A DNA stretch of 64,000 nucleotides from assembly GCA_900110975.1 (NCBI GenBank), contig FOFK01000002.1, positions 280,503 to 344,502 on the forward strand, in the 5' to 3' direction. Below the pieces are notes generated by a model that worked only from the letters and a program-made list of their open reading frames with translations, was not told the DNA's origin and made no database searches. Source of the DNA: Lachnospiraceae bacterium RM5. Its GTDB lineage: Bacteria > Bacillota > Clostridia > Lachnospirales > Lachnospiraceae. Numbering within the stretch: the stretch's first letter is position 1; every line of letters starts with the position of its first letter. Below, piece by piece: positions 1 through 8,690 of this stretch. Both the position numbers and the translations under genes were made by a program.

Positions 1-232
1 TATTCGTAAGTCCATGAGCTTCTCTACGAATAATCTTTCCAATTTCTTGATTTTATTCGTAATATTTATAATACTATGACTTTCCCCTACCACAAAATAT
101 TCTAGGAATTTTTATCTTGCTAATCCATCATATTTTTCTTATAATTGCTAAAGTAACCTGTGAATAAAGATAATTCTTTCATTGGTGATGCACAGGCACG
201 TCACCGATGTGCACTATGCCTGCTAGAAAAAA
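1..232. other. Left-edge intergenic region, possible transposase scrap
   Basis: No intact gene is visible. Near the edge TATTCGTA and TACGAATA form an inverted pair (about 1-32). The minus strand of roughly 1-70 can be read, with a frame change, as NKIK followed by IIRREAHGLTN. This faintly resembles the C-terminus of ISL3-type transposases, but it is too short and broken to be sure. The stretch just before rlmH (about 183-222) is GC-richer than its surroundings and contains repeated GTGATGCAC/GATGTGCAC words. I found no convincing ribosome binding site in front of rlmH. Confidence 0.25.
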
Positions 233-712
233 ATGAAAATTAATATAATTTGTGTTGGAAAAATAAAAGAAAAATTTTATGCTGATGCTATAAAAGAATA
301 TTCAAAAAGATTATCAAAATATTCTACTTTAAATATCATCGAAGTAGACGATGAAAAAACAAAAGAAAACCCTTCAGATAAAGAGTTAAATATGATTAAA
401 GATAAAGAAGGTTCGCGAATCATTTCAAAAATCCCAAAAGATACATACATAATTACACTTGAAATAAATGGCAATGCCTTATCTTCAACAGATCTTGCCA
501 AAAAAATAAATACTCTTTCCATAACAGGAAAGAGTAATATTACTTTTATTATTGGCGGGTCACTTGGACTCTCTGATGAAGTATTAAAACTATCAGACTA
601 TCCTTTAAGTTTTTCAAAAATGACATTTCCTCATCAGTTGATGAGATGCATTTTACTAGAACAAATATACAGATCATTTAGAATTATAAACAACGAACCA
701 TATCATAAATAA
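233..712 (+). CDS. rlmH: 23S rRNA (pseudouridine-1915-N3) methyltransferase RlmH
   Basis: A SPOUT-class enzyme that uses S-adenosylmethionine to methylate N3 of pseudouridine 1915 in helix 69 of 23S rRNA, at the decoding/subunit interface. The 159 residues match the family's usual length. The start MKINIICVGKIKEK, the cofactor-loop motif FIIGGSLGL near residues 106-113 and the knot-forming tail with PHQLMRCILLEQIYR and a final YHK are all present. The start is fixed by the conserved N-terminus, because no good Shine-Dalgarno is visible upstream. It is one of the few plus-strand genes here and converges with the minus-strand dehydrogenase gene across a 17-bp tandem repeat. It looks intact. Confidence 0.95.
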   Translation: MKINIICVGKIKEKFYADAIKEYSKRLSKYSTLNIIEVDDEKTKENPSDKELNMIKDKEGSRIISKIPKDTYIITLEINGNALSSTDLAKKINTLSITGKSNITFIIGGSLGLSDEVLKLSDYPLSFSKMTFPHQLMRCILLEQIYRSFRIINNEPYHK

Positions 713-744
713 TTGCCACATGTTAATAAAATTCTATCTTTTAA

Positions 745-829
745 CAAAGCACTACCTATTATAAATCACTACCTGTTATAAATCACTACCTGTTACAAAT
801 CACCACCTATCACAAATCACTACCTGTTC
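745..829. repeat. 17-bp tandem repeat, about five units
   Basis: Five units related to AAATCACTACCTGTTAT lie in exact 17-bp register: the word CACTACCT (or CACCACCT) begins at 750, 767, 784, 801 and 818. The last unit overlaps the stop codon and final residues of the minus-strand dehydrogenase gene. The array fills the gap between two converging genes. No hairpin terminator is visible there. Confidence 0.85.
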
Positions 830-1809
830 ACAACATTTACAGGATTTCCCTCTAAAAAGGCTTTTAGATTGTCTGCAACTATATCTACAAGTCTTTTTCT
901 TGTTTCAATAGGTGCCCATGCAACATGTGGTGTTATTGTAATATTTTTTGCATTACAAAGAATACAGTCCTTAAGCATTGGCTCTGTATCTATTACATCC
1001 AATGCTGCACCTTTTATAATCCCTTCATTTAGAGCAAAATACAAATCATTTTCATTTACAAGACCGCCTCTTGCTGTATTTACAATAAAAGGTTTCTTTT
1101 TACATGAGGATAAAAATTCTTTATTTATCATTTTTTCTGAATCTTCATTTAAAGGACAATGAAAAGTAATAATATCAGCTTCTTTTTTTATCTCATCTAA
1201 AGATGCATAACTTATATTTTCATAATAACCAAAATATTTTTCTATATTTTTTTCAACATTTTCTTTATTTCTTGAATATACCAAAATGTTCATATCAAAG
1301 GATGCACTTATTTTTGCAACTTTTCTTCCAATACTTCCAAATCCTACAATACCGATAGTTTTTCCATCAAGCTCATACATTGGATAATCAAAATTTGTAA
1401 ATGTTAAAGATTCTTTCCATTTACCCATTTTAACAAAATTATCGTAGGCATTTATTTTATTGTAAAAATTCAAAATAAGTCCAAATGTGTGTGCAGCAAC
1501 AGAATTTGTTGAATATCCTGCAGCATTTGAAACAACAATATTTTTTTTATTTATATAGTCAAGATCAACATTATTGTATCCTGTAGAAAAAAGGCCGATA
1601 TATTTGAGGTTATCGGCCTTTTTTAAAGTTTCTTCATTCAATAATGTTTTATTGCACAGAATAATATCTGCGCATTCAAGTCTGTCTTCTAACTCATGGA
1701 CCTTTGACATAGGATAGGATATTACATTTCCAAATTTTTCAAAAACTGAAATATCTATATCTCCATTGGTAACATTAGATACATCCGGTAAAACAATATT
1801 AAATTTCAT
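820..1809 (-). CDS. D-2-hydroxyacid dehydrogenase (NAD-dependent)
   Basis: A cytoplasmic NAD(P)-dependent oxidoreductase that interconverts D-2-hydroxyacids and 2-ketoacids; glycerate/hydroxypyruvate is a likely substrate pair, but the substrate cannot be read from sequence. The 329 residues are typical for the family. The Rossmann motif GIVGFGSIGR lies near residues 153-162, NTARGGLVNENDL carries the catalytic Arg, and ITPHVAW carries the catalytic His. It is the last gene of the minus-strand unit starting at 8609, 32 bp after nfnB. Glycerate dehydrogenase (HprA) is the closest named type I would offer. Confidence 0.88.
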   Translation of the reverse strand: MKFNIVLPDVSNVTNGDIDISVFEKFGNVISYPMSKVHELEDRLECADIILCNKTLLNEETLKKADNLKYIGLFSTGYNNVDLDYINKKNIVVSNAAGYSTNSVAAHTFGLILNFYNKINAYDNFVKMGKWKESLTFTNFDYPMYELDGKTIGIVGFGSIGRKVAKISASFDMNILVYSRNKENVEKNIEKYFGYYENISYASLDEIKKEADIITFHCPLNEDSEKMINKEFLSSCKKKPFIVNTARGGLVNENDLYFALNEGIIKGAALDVIDTEPMLKDCILCNAKNITITPHVAWAPIETRKRLVDIVADNLKAFLEGNPVNVVNR

Positions 1810-1841
1810 CTTATTCTCTTTTTCTTTTATAAATTTTATAA

Positions 1842-3224
1842 TTATTTTCCCATTAAAGCTTCATGAATTCCTTTAGCAGCAGCTTTTCCGGCACCCATGG
1901 CAAGAATAACTGTTGCAGCACCTGTAACTGCATCACCACCGGCATAAACATAGGCTTTTGTTGTTTTTCCATTTTCATCGGCAACAATACATTTTCTCTT
2001 ATTAACTTCAAGTCCTTTTGTTGTTGAAGAAATAAGTGGATTTGGTGATGTTCCAAGTGACATGATAACTGTATCAGCATCAATTTCAAATTCTGAACCG
2101 GCAACTTCTACAGGAGATCTTCTTCCTGATTCATCAGGCTCTCCAAGTTCCATTCTGATACATTTAACAGATTTAACCCATCCCTTTTCATCTTCAAGAA
2201 TCTCAACAGGGTTGCAAAGTAAATCAAAGATAATTCCTTCTTCTTTTGCATGATGTACTTCTTCTTTTCTTGCTGGGAGTTCTGCTTCACTTCTTCTGTA
2301 TACTACATGAACTTCTGCTCCAAGTCTTAAAGCTGTTCTGGCAGCATCCATAGCAACGTTTCCACCACCAACTACAACAACCTTTTTACCTCTTGTAATA
2401 GGTGTATCATAATCATCCCTGAATGCTTTCATAAGATTATTTCTTGTTAAAAATTCATTTGCTGAAAATACACCAAGTGCACTTTCACCAGGAATATTCA
2501 TAAATCTTGGAAGACCAGCTCCTGAACCTACAAATACGGCATCAAAGTTTTCTTCTTCCATAAGTTCATCTATTGTTGTTGATTTACCAATAACAACGTT
2601 TGTTTCAATCTTAACTCCAAGTTTTTTAACATTTTCAACTTCATGTTTAACAACAGTATCTTTAGGTAAACGGAACTCCGGAATACCATAAGCTAAAACT
2701 CCACCTGGTTCATGAAGAGCTTCAAAAATTGTTACATCATAACCAAGTTTTGCAAGGTCACCTGCACATGTGAGTCCTGAAGGACCTGAACCTATAACAG
2801 CTACCTTTTTACCATTCATTTCTTTTGCTTTCTCAGGCTCGATATTATTTTCTCTTGCCCAGTCAGCAACGAATCTTTCAAGCTTTCCAATAGAAACAGC
2901 TTCGCCCTTAATTCCTCTTATACAAACGCCTTCACACTGGCTTTCCTGTGGACATACACGACCACAAACTGCCGGAAGTGCAGATGATTTTGAAATAACT
3001 TTATATGCTTCTTCAATATTTCCATCTTTTACCTGTTCAATAAATGCTGGAATATTAATAGAAACAGGACATCCTTCCACACATCTTGGATTCTTACAAT
3101 TAAGGCATCTCTGTGCCTCTTCCATAGCTTCTTCTTTATTATATCCAAGGCATACTTCATCAAAATTTGTTGCTCTTACTTTTGGATCCTGTTCTCTTAC
3201 AGGTACTTTTTTCATCATATCCAT
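1842..3224 (-). CDS. nfnB: NfnB: electron-bifurcating NADH-dependent ferredoxin:NADP+ oxidoreductase, large subunit
   Basis: With NfnA this forms a cytoplasmic flavoenzyme that couples NADH and reduced ferredoxin to NADPH formation. The 460 residues show an N-terminal [4Fe-4S] region (LNCKNPRCVEGC near 41-52, then GRVCPQESQCEGVC), an FAD-binding GSGPSG near 146-151 and a pyridine-nucleotide GGGNVAMDAARTA near 286. The same architecture occurs in the small subunit of glutamate synthase (GltD), so it is often annotated as such. Here the partner is a ferredoxin-NADP reductase-like gene and no large glutamate synthase gene is present, which favours NfnB. Its ATG overlaps the nfnA stop by one base (TAATG), implying translational coupling. 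Confidence 0.9.
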   Translation of the reverse strand: MDMMKKVPVREQDPKVRATNFDEVCLGYNKEEAMEEAQRCLNCKNPRCVEGCPVSINIPAFIEQVKDGNIEEAYKVISKSSALPAVCGRVCPQESQCEGVCIRGIKGEAVSIGKLERFVADWARENNIEPEKAKEMNGKKVAVIGSGPSGLTCAGDLAKLGYDVTIFEALHEPGGVLAYGIPEFRLPKDTVVKHEVENVKKLGVKIETNVVIGKSTTIDELMEEENFDAVFVGSGAGLPRFMNIPGESALGVFSANEFLTRNNLMKAFRDDYDTPITRGKKVVVVGGGNVAMDAARTALRLGAEVHVVYRRSEAELPARKEEVHHAKEEGIIFDLLCNPVEILEDEKGWVKSVKCIRMELGEPDESGRRSPVEVAGSEFEIDADTVIMSLGTSPNPLISSTTKGLEVNKRKCIVADENGKTTKAYVYAGGDAVTGAATVILAMGAGKAAAKGIHEALMGK

Positions 3225-4111
3225 TATTTGTCACCTCCACAGTTTCCACATCCACCATGATGTGTATCGCCTTCCTGTAATTTAAGAAGTGCTCTTCCTT
3301 CTTCTGACTTATAAAGCTGCATTCTCTTCATAGCCTGATCAAAATCGACTTTATGTCCGTCAAATTCAGGTCCGTCAACACATGCAAATTTAACTTCACC
3401 ATCAACTATTAAACGGCATGCTCCACACATTCCTGTTCCATCAACCATAATAGGATTCATAGAAACAACTGTTTTAATTCCTAACTCTTTTGTAAGTAAG
3501 CATACGAATTTCATCATAATCATTGGTCCGATTGTAACGCAGATATCATATTCTTTACCCTGGTTCTTAACAAGATCTTCAATACATCCTGTTACCATAC
3601 CTTTAAATCCGTATGAACCGTCATCAGTAGCAACATATAAATTAGATGCTGCAGACATTTCTTCCTCTAAAATAAGAATGTCTTTAGTCTTAGCACCGAT
3701 AACAACATCAGGAGTGATACCATTATCATGTAACCATTTAACCTGACAATATACAGGTGCAGTTCCAAGACCACCACCAACAAATAATATTTTTTTGTTT
3801 TTCAATTCAGAAAGATCTTCTTTTACAAATTCAGAAGGCTCACCTAAAGGACCTGTGAAATCTCTAAAATAATCTCCTTCTTTTAATTTTCCCATTTTTT
3901 CTGTTCCGGCACCAATCTTTTGAACAACAATTGTGATTGTTCCATTTTCTCTGTCATAATCGCAAATTGTTAAAGGAATTCTTTCACTTTTTTCATCAAC
4001 CTTAGCAATTATAAACTGTCCCGGCATACATGACTTTGCAATTCTTGGCGCATGTACTTCCATTAAAAAGATATTACTTGCCAAATCTTTTGCTTTAAGA
4101 ATCTTATACAT
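3224..4111 (-). CDS. nfnA: NfnA: ferredoxin-NADP+ reductase-like subunit of the Nfn complex
   Basis: Small subunit of the NfnAB bifurcating transhydrogenase, also annotated as sulfide dehydrogenase or ferredoxin-NADP reductase subunit alpha. The 295 residues include an FAD-binding region with RIPLTICDYD, a nucleotide-binding segment ILFVGGGLGTAPVY, and a C-terminal iron-sulfur motif MCGACRLIVDGEVKFACVDGPEF with the expected Cys spacing. The downstream gene starts inside this gene's stop codon, so the two subunits are made together. An AGGAG lies about ten bases before the ATG. In a fermenting anaerobe this complex would supply NADPH for biosynthesis. Confidence 0.92.
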   Translation of the reverse strand: MYKILKAKDLASNIFLMEVHAPRIAKSCMPGQFIIAKVDEKSERIPLTICDYDRENGTITIVVQKIGAGTEKMGKLKEGDYFRDFTGPLGEPSEFVKEDLSELKNKKILFVGGGLGTAPVYCQVKWLHDNGITPDVVIGAKTKDILILEEEMSAASNLYVATDDGSYGFKGMVTGCIEDLVKNQGKEYDICVTIGPMIMMKFVCLLTKELGIKTVVSMNPIMVDGTGMCGACRLIVDGEVKFACVDGPEFDGHKVDFDQAMKRMQLYKSEEGRALLKLQEGDTHHGGCGNCGGDK

Positions 4112-4136
4112 TGTTCTTTCGCTCCTATCTTAGGCT

Positions 4137-5786
4137 CTATTCGCCTTTTATTTTATATTGATCTGTTGTTAACGGGTCTAATTCTAAAATTTTTAAATCT
4201 CCAGTAACAGTGTTCACACCATAAAGGACGTAATCTGAAAGCTGTTCTGTTGCATCCTTTTCAAGTCCTGCTATTACATAATATTCATTTTCTTCTATTG
4301 TTGCAATAGAATCATATGATAAATAAATCATATTTCCATTATCTTTAACATATGAATCCTCAGAAACATAAGCTGCGATTCCATTTTCAGTAATATAATT
4401 GCCAATAAGAACAAGTGCATCACTATATTCAATCTGGGCTTCAATGTTTAATTTATATATAACCTGTGTCGGCTCGCTTTCCTTTCCTTCTGCATTTACT
4501 AAAATAGCAGAGAAAATATTTTTGCCTCTGAGCATTTTTACAGGTCCATCATAAGCAGTATCAGCAGTTGTTGGCTCACTTCCTTCTGCACTATAAGTGT
4601 AGTAACACTTCATTCCTTCAGGTACTTCAACAGTTATCTCTGTGTCAGCATCATATTCGCCTCCTGCCGGAGATACTACAGGTGATACTACATATGAAAA
4701 CTTAATTTCATAGGTAACTTCTGCCACCTTACTTGCAATTCCTTTTTCATTATATGATATTGCTTTTATAGTTGTTTTACCTTCTGTATTTATAACAATT
4801 TCAGAAGTGTATTTTGTACTTGTCTTAGATGGTGTAGAGCCATCTAAAGTATAATAAAGCTCATCATAAGCACTGATTATCTTAATAGAAAGATTATGAT
4901 CATATGTGCCTTCCTGCTCAGAAAACTTTGGAACAGTTGTAATGTATTCTGTTAAATTCGCTTTAATTGTATCATCCGTGATTCCATCAATCAAAGAAGT
5001 TATTTCTTCAATCATGCCCAGATTATCATATATTGATACAAGCTGTTCGTAATAATCATATTCCTTAGGTAATAAAGTTATTAAATCTTTTAATATCTCT
5101 ATTTTGAGATTTTCTGTATCAGTCTGATTCTGATAAACTGCTAGAATTGCTTTATCAACTTTAATTTTATCAGTATCTGTTTTTGCAATACTTTTAGCAT
5201 CCAGATAATAATTTAATGCTTCATCATAATTCTTTGCTGTATATGCATCTGAACCTTTGCCATATATCTTATCAAATTCGCTGACAGAATTACTTTTACC
5301 AAATTTAATAAAACAGAAAATCAATACACCAACAATTAATACTGCGATGATTCCAAGAAAAACAGCTTTTTTCTTAAATGCCATTTCTTCGATGATTTCA
5401 TCCTCGTCAAAATCATCATCCAAATCATCATAGTCATCAAATTCTTCATCCGGTACTTTAATTTCATCAATATTATTAATGTCAGTTCCATCAATCTGAT
5501 AAATATCTTCATGAAAATCAACATTTAAATTTTTTGTTTTATTAAAGTCTTTTATCTCATCAACAGATAACTCTGCCTCAACTTCACGTTCAGGCATAAC
5601 TTCTTCAAATCCAAAATCGGTTATAAAGTCGTCATCATCATCTGGTGAATTCATAATTCTACCCACGTTGCTTGCCAGTTCCTCTTCCATCCGATCAAAA
5701 TTAGCCATTGACTGAATCGGATTACCGCATTTCAAACAAAATGTCTGGGTTTCCTTACATTCTTCACCACATCTGCTACATTTCAT
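4137..5786 (-). CDS. Zinc-ribbon membrane-anchored protein with chitobiase-type C-terminal repeats
   Basis: A 549-residue protein of unknown function. An N-terminal zinc ribbon has two CxxC pairs (CSRCGEEC and CLKCG). It is followed by a very acidic linker (about 60-135), one transmembrane helix near 140-160 (AVFLGIIAVLIVGVLIFCFI), and a helical TPR-like region with YDEALNYYLDAKSIA. Two beta-rich modules follow, of the type annotated as chitobiase/beta-hexosaminidase C-terminal domain; YYTLDGSTPS and YYTYSAEGSEPTTADTAYDGP mark them. The zinc ribbon should be cytoplasmic and the repeats outside. A strong GGAGG precedes the ATG. It sits between a membrane protein gene and nfnA in the same operon; no functional link to Nfn is evident. 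Confidence 0.75.
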   Translation of the reverse strand: MKCSRCGEECKETQTFCLKCGNPIQSMANFDRMEEELASNVGRIMNSPDDDDDFITDFGFEEVMPEREVEAELSVDEIKDFNKTKNLNVDFHEDIYQIDGTDINNIDEIKVPDEEFDDYDDLDDDFDEDEIIEEMAFKKKAVFLGIIAVLIVGVLIFCFIKFGKSNSVSEFDKIYGKGSDAYTAKNYDEALNYYLDAKSIAKTDTDKIKVDKAILAVYQNQTDTENLKIEILKDLITLLPKEYDYYEQLVSIYDNLGMIEEITSLIDGITDDTIKANLTEYITTVPKFSEQEGTYDHNLSIKIISAYDELYYTLDGSTPSKTSTKYTSEIVINTEGKTTIKAISYNEKGIASKVAEVTYEIKFSYVVSPVVSPAGGEYDADTEITVEVPEGMKCYYTYSAEGSEPTTADTAYDGPVKMLRGKNIFSAILVNAEGKESEPTQVIYKLNIEAQIEYSDALVLIGNYITENGIAAYVSEDSYVKDNGNMIYLSYDSIATIEENEYYVIAGLEKDATEQLSDYVLYGVNTVTGDLKILELDPLTTDQYKIKGE

Positions 5787-5802
5787 ATTGTTCCTCCGTT
5801 GT

Positions 5803-6561
5803 CTATATTTGTTCTACTGCCACTTTATCTTTACAGGTAGATAAAACTATATAGCTAACAAAAATTATTAATTGTGCAGCCATAAGTGCAATAAATCCAA
5901 TTTCAAGATTAGATGAAATATTTATTTCTGATATTACATTTTTACCAGAAACCATGTCGATAATATTTTTATACATTTCTTTAAGTCCATCGCTTAACAT
6001 TACTTCAAAGAAATATATCATCGTTCCAGTCATAAAAACTCTCAAAATACTGAAAAGACACATTATAACATATTGCCATCTTTTTCTTCCAACAAGAACA
6101 ACAATTATATCAAGAACCGCAAATACTATAACAACAAGGAATAATAAAATCATACCAAGCTTAAAATATCTGAATAATGTATCTGCTTTTTTAGTATCGA
6201 TATCATCTTCATCAACATCACCAAAAATTTCTTTATCAACTTTTATATTATCATCAAGAACGATATCTTTTCCTTTTTGTTCATATCTTTCTTCATATTT
6301 TCTTGTTCTCTTTTCATACTTTGCAGTGTAATCAATAGAAACATATTTGTACATAAGTGTTGCTATGGATACAAGTGTTGCAATAAGTACTATAAAACCA
6401 AAGAAAAATCTTTTAAAAGAAAACTTTCTCTTATATTCATATTTAACCTGCTTATTCTGAATATTATCCTGAACGTTTTCCTGAATATTTTCCTTGATTT
6501 CTTCTTTATTTCCTTCAGTAACACTTTCCATAATATCTTCTTTTTTCTCTTCGTTTTCCAT
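5803..6561 (-). CDS. Membrane protein of unknown function, about four transmembrane segments
   Basis: I do not recognise a family. The 252 residues begin with a hydrophilic Glu/Asn/Gln-rich stretch (about 1-45), then a transmembrane segment near 52-70 (FFFGFIVLIATLVSIATLMY). A charged external or internal loop follows, and three more hydrophobic segments (LGMILLFLVVIVFAVLDIIVVL, YVIMCLFSILRVFMTGTMIYFF, IGFIALMAAQLIIFVSYIVLS). A GGAGG is correctly spaced before the ATG. It lies 16 bp upstream of the zinc-ribbon protein gene, and the two may act together at the membrane, but that is only inferred from position. Confidence 0.65.
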   Translation of the reverse strand: MENEEKKEDIMESVTEGNKEEIKENIQENVQDNIQNKQVKYEYKRKFSFKRFFFGFIVLIATLVSIATLMYKYVSIDYTAKYEKRTRKYEERYEQKGKDIVLDDNIKVDKEIFGDVDEDDIDTKKADTLFRYFKLGMILLFLVVIVFAVLDIIVVLVGRKRWQYVIMCLFSILRVFMTGTMIYFFEVMLSDGLKEMYKNIIDMVSGKNVISEINISSNLEIGFIALMAAQLIIFVSYIVLSTCKDKVAVEQI

Positions 6562-6591
6562 TTTTACCTCCGTCAGATATCAGGTCAAATT

Positions 6592-7338
6592 TTATTCTTC
6601 ATCCTCATCTTCTACTTCCCAGTTGTGATATACAGCCTGTACATCATCATCTTCATCAAGAAGATCAAGAATTTTATTCATCTTCTTAATATCTTCCTCA
6701 TCTGTTAATTTAACATAATTCTGAGGTATCATTGTAACTTCTGCTGAAGCCATAGGAATCTTTTCATCCTCTAAAACAGTAACAACAGCGCTAAAATCAG
6801 CAGGTGCTGTAATAATTTCAAAAGAGTCATCCTCTTCTATAAAATCTTCTGCTCCACCGTCTAAAACAAGCATCATAAGATCATCTGCTTCAAGTGAACA
6901 TTCTTCTTTATCTATAATAATCTGACCTTTTTCATCAAACATAAACGAAACACAACCCTGTGCTCCTACATTTCCACTACCCTTTGTAAAAGCATTTCTT
7001 ACATTGGCAGCAGTTCTGTTTTTGTTATCAGTTAAAGCATTTACAATAATTGCTGTTCCATTTGGTCCATATCCTTCATATGTAGCAGGAACATAGTTTA
7101 CACTGTTTGCATCTCCTGCAGCTTTTTTAATACCTCTGTCAATAGTATCATTAGGCATATTATTAGCCTTAGCTTTTGCAATAACATCTCTAAGTTTTGA
7201 GTTATTGTTAGGATCTGCTCCACCTTCTTTAACTGCAACTGCTATTTCTCTTCCAATAATTGTAAAAATTTTTCCTTTTGCCGCATCATTTTTTTCTTTC
7301 TTATGTTTGATATTGGCAAATTTTGAATGTCCTGACAT
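6592..7338 (-). CDS. yebC: YebC/PmpR-family protein (TACO1-like)
   Basis: The YebC/TACO1 family has been described both as a transcription regulator and, more recently, as a translation factor that helps ribosomes through difficult sequences; the sequence does not decide between these. The hallmark start MSGHSKFANIKHKKEKNDAAKG, the middle GYGPNGTAIIVNALTDNKNRTA and an acidic tail are all present. I chose the second ATG (7338) because GGAGG ends six bases before it, whereas the upstream ATG at 7344 directly abuts that GGAGG. The ribosome binding site lies within the last codons of the upstream CorC-like gene, so the two are coupled. Confidence 0.92.
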   Translation of the reverse strand: MSGHSKFANIKHKKEKNDAAKGKIFTIIGREIAVAVKEGGADPNNNSKLRDVIAKAKANNMPNDTIDRGIKKAAGDANSVNYVPATYEGYGPNGTAIIVNALTDNKNRTAANVRNAFTKGSGNVGAQGCVSFMFDEKGQIIIDKEECSLEADDLMMLVLDGGAEDFIEEDDSFEIITAPADFSAVVTVLEDEKIPMASAEVTMIPQNYVKLTDEEDIKKMNKILDLLDEDDDVQAVYHNWEVEDEDEE

Positions 7339-7340
7339 TG

Positions 7341-8609
7341 TCATCCTCCTTTTTTTTCGAGAAACGTTATAAGCACATGAGAAATCATTCTGTTTCTCAC
7401 ACCTAATATTTTATATTTTATATTATTAATAACTATCTCAGGTCTTTCACCTCTGCTTAAAACTCTTTCGAATTTCATTGTTAGATAGCCACTAATTGTC
7501 TCACAATCTTCATCAAATACAATTCCGAGTTTTTCTGTAATATCTTCAAGTGAAGTATTTCCCTTAACAACATAAGAGCCATCTTCCCTTTTGATAATAT
7601 CCTCATCCTCATCATCATATTCATCAAAAATATTACCTACTATTTCTTCCAAAATATCTTCCATGGCAATAATTCCTGCCGTCTGACCATATTCATCAAC
7701 AACAATTGCAAGATGATTTTTTTCAGACTGCATTATTCTGAAAAGCAGGTTTATTTTCTTTGTTTCCGGAGTAAAAATAGGTTTTCTCAGTAACTCCTTA
7801 AGTTCATATAATTTCTTATCATGTGATTCTTTTTTGTTATACATCACCATGACATCCCTGAAATTAACGATTCCAATAATGTTATCAAACTCATCCTTAT
7901 ACACAGGATACCTGGTTTTATTCATTGTAAGCATTTCTTTAGCAGCCTCACTAAGTGTCATTTCACCATCAAGTGCTACTATTTCTCTTCTGTGTGTCAT
8001 GATATCTTTTGCTTCTTTATCATCAAATTCAAAGATATTATTTATCATCTCTGCTTCTGATTTATGAAGAACACCCTGTTCATGACCTTCATTAATAACA
8101 GATAATATGTCTTCTTCAGTAACATTATCCTTAAGCTCTTTATCTTTTATTCCAAAGATAAATAAAATAAATTTAACCACACATTCTATAATAAATGTTA
8201 CAGGAATGAGTAATATCATTAATACATAACATAAATCCGTAAGATATTCTGTAAACTTTTTTGCACCCACCTGTCCTATTTTTTTAGGAAGCAGTATACC
8301 AAATATCATAAATATAACTATCCATGCACAGGCAAAAATAATACCCGTCTTCATATCCTGAAGACCTGCATATATTCCAAAAAGCAAAGAAGCTACAATA
8401 GATACAAGCTGTACGGTATCAATAAATCTATACGGTGAATTTATAAGTTTTATGATTCTGTAATATAACTTTTCATTCTTTTCTTTTATTTCAAGAAGAC
8501 TTGCATCCGATAAATTCTGGACAGCCTGGCTGTATATATATACAACAATTGATATTATAAAAAATATTGCCGTAATACCAGAAATTATACTGGGATAGGT
8601 ACCATCCAT
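7341..8609 (-). CDS. CNNM/CorC-family (hemolysin-type) membrane protein with CBS pair
   Basis: A 422-residue membrane protein with a DUF21/CNNM transmembrane domain (about 1-150, three to four hydrophobic segments), then two CBS domains (about 195-320, with IMTHRREIVALD and LAIVVDEYGQTAGIIAMEDILEEIVG) and a C-terminal CorC/HlyC domain (about 335-420). Relatives handle Mg2+ or related divalent cations; the haemolysin name is historical. It is the first gene after the promoter at 8644-8672 and overlaps yebC at its stop. The number of N-terminal helices is estimated from hydrophobicity only. Confidence 0.88.
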   Translation of the reverse strand: MDGTYPSIISGITAIFFIISIVVYIYSQAVQNLSDASLLEIKEKNEKLYYRIIKLINSPYRFIDTVQLVSIVASLLFGIYAGLQDMKTGIIFACAWIVIFMIFGILLPKKIGQVGAKKFTEYLTDLCYVLMILLIPVTFIIECVVKFILFIFGIKDKELKDNVTEEDILSVINEGHEQGVLHKSEAEMINNIFEFDDKEAKDIMTHRREIVALDGEMTLSEAAKEMLTMNKTRYPVYKDEFDNIIGIVNFRDVMVMYNKKESHDKKLYELKELLRKPIFTPETKKINLLFRIMQSEKNHLAIVVDEYGQTAGIIAMEDILEEIVGNIFDEYDDEDEDIIKREDGSYVVKGNTSLEDITEKLGIVFDEDCETISGYLTMKFERVLSRGERPEIVINNIKYKILGVRNRMISHVLITFLEKKGG

Positions 8610-8643
8610 ATTTTTTCTCCAAATTTAAAACATTATCTTTAAA

Positions 8644-8672
8644 ACTATACCATCATATTAATAATTCGTCAA
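8644..8672 (-). promoter_or_regulatory. SigA-type promoter for the 8609-820 operon
   Basis: On the minus strand, TTGACG (8667-8672) is followed after exactly 17 bases by TATAGT (8644-8649). It sits about 35 bases before the ATG of the CNNM/CorC-like gene. The six genes downstream of that gene are spaced 32 bp or less or overlap, so this promoter probably serves the whole run down to 820. Confidence 0.75.
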
Positions 8673-8690
8673 TTTTATTTAAATATCAGA

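Noticed and set aside
1-180. Intact transposase gene at the left edge
   Set aside because: Only a few residues in two frames resemble one, with stops between; it was kept only as a weak note.
1842-3224. Glutamate synthase small subunit
   Set aside because: No large subunit is present and the coupled partner is an NfnA-like ferredoxin-NADP reductase.
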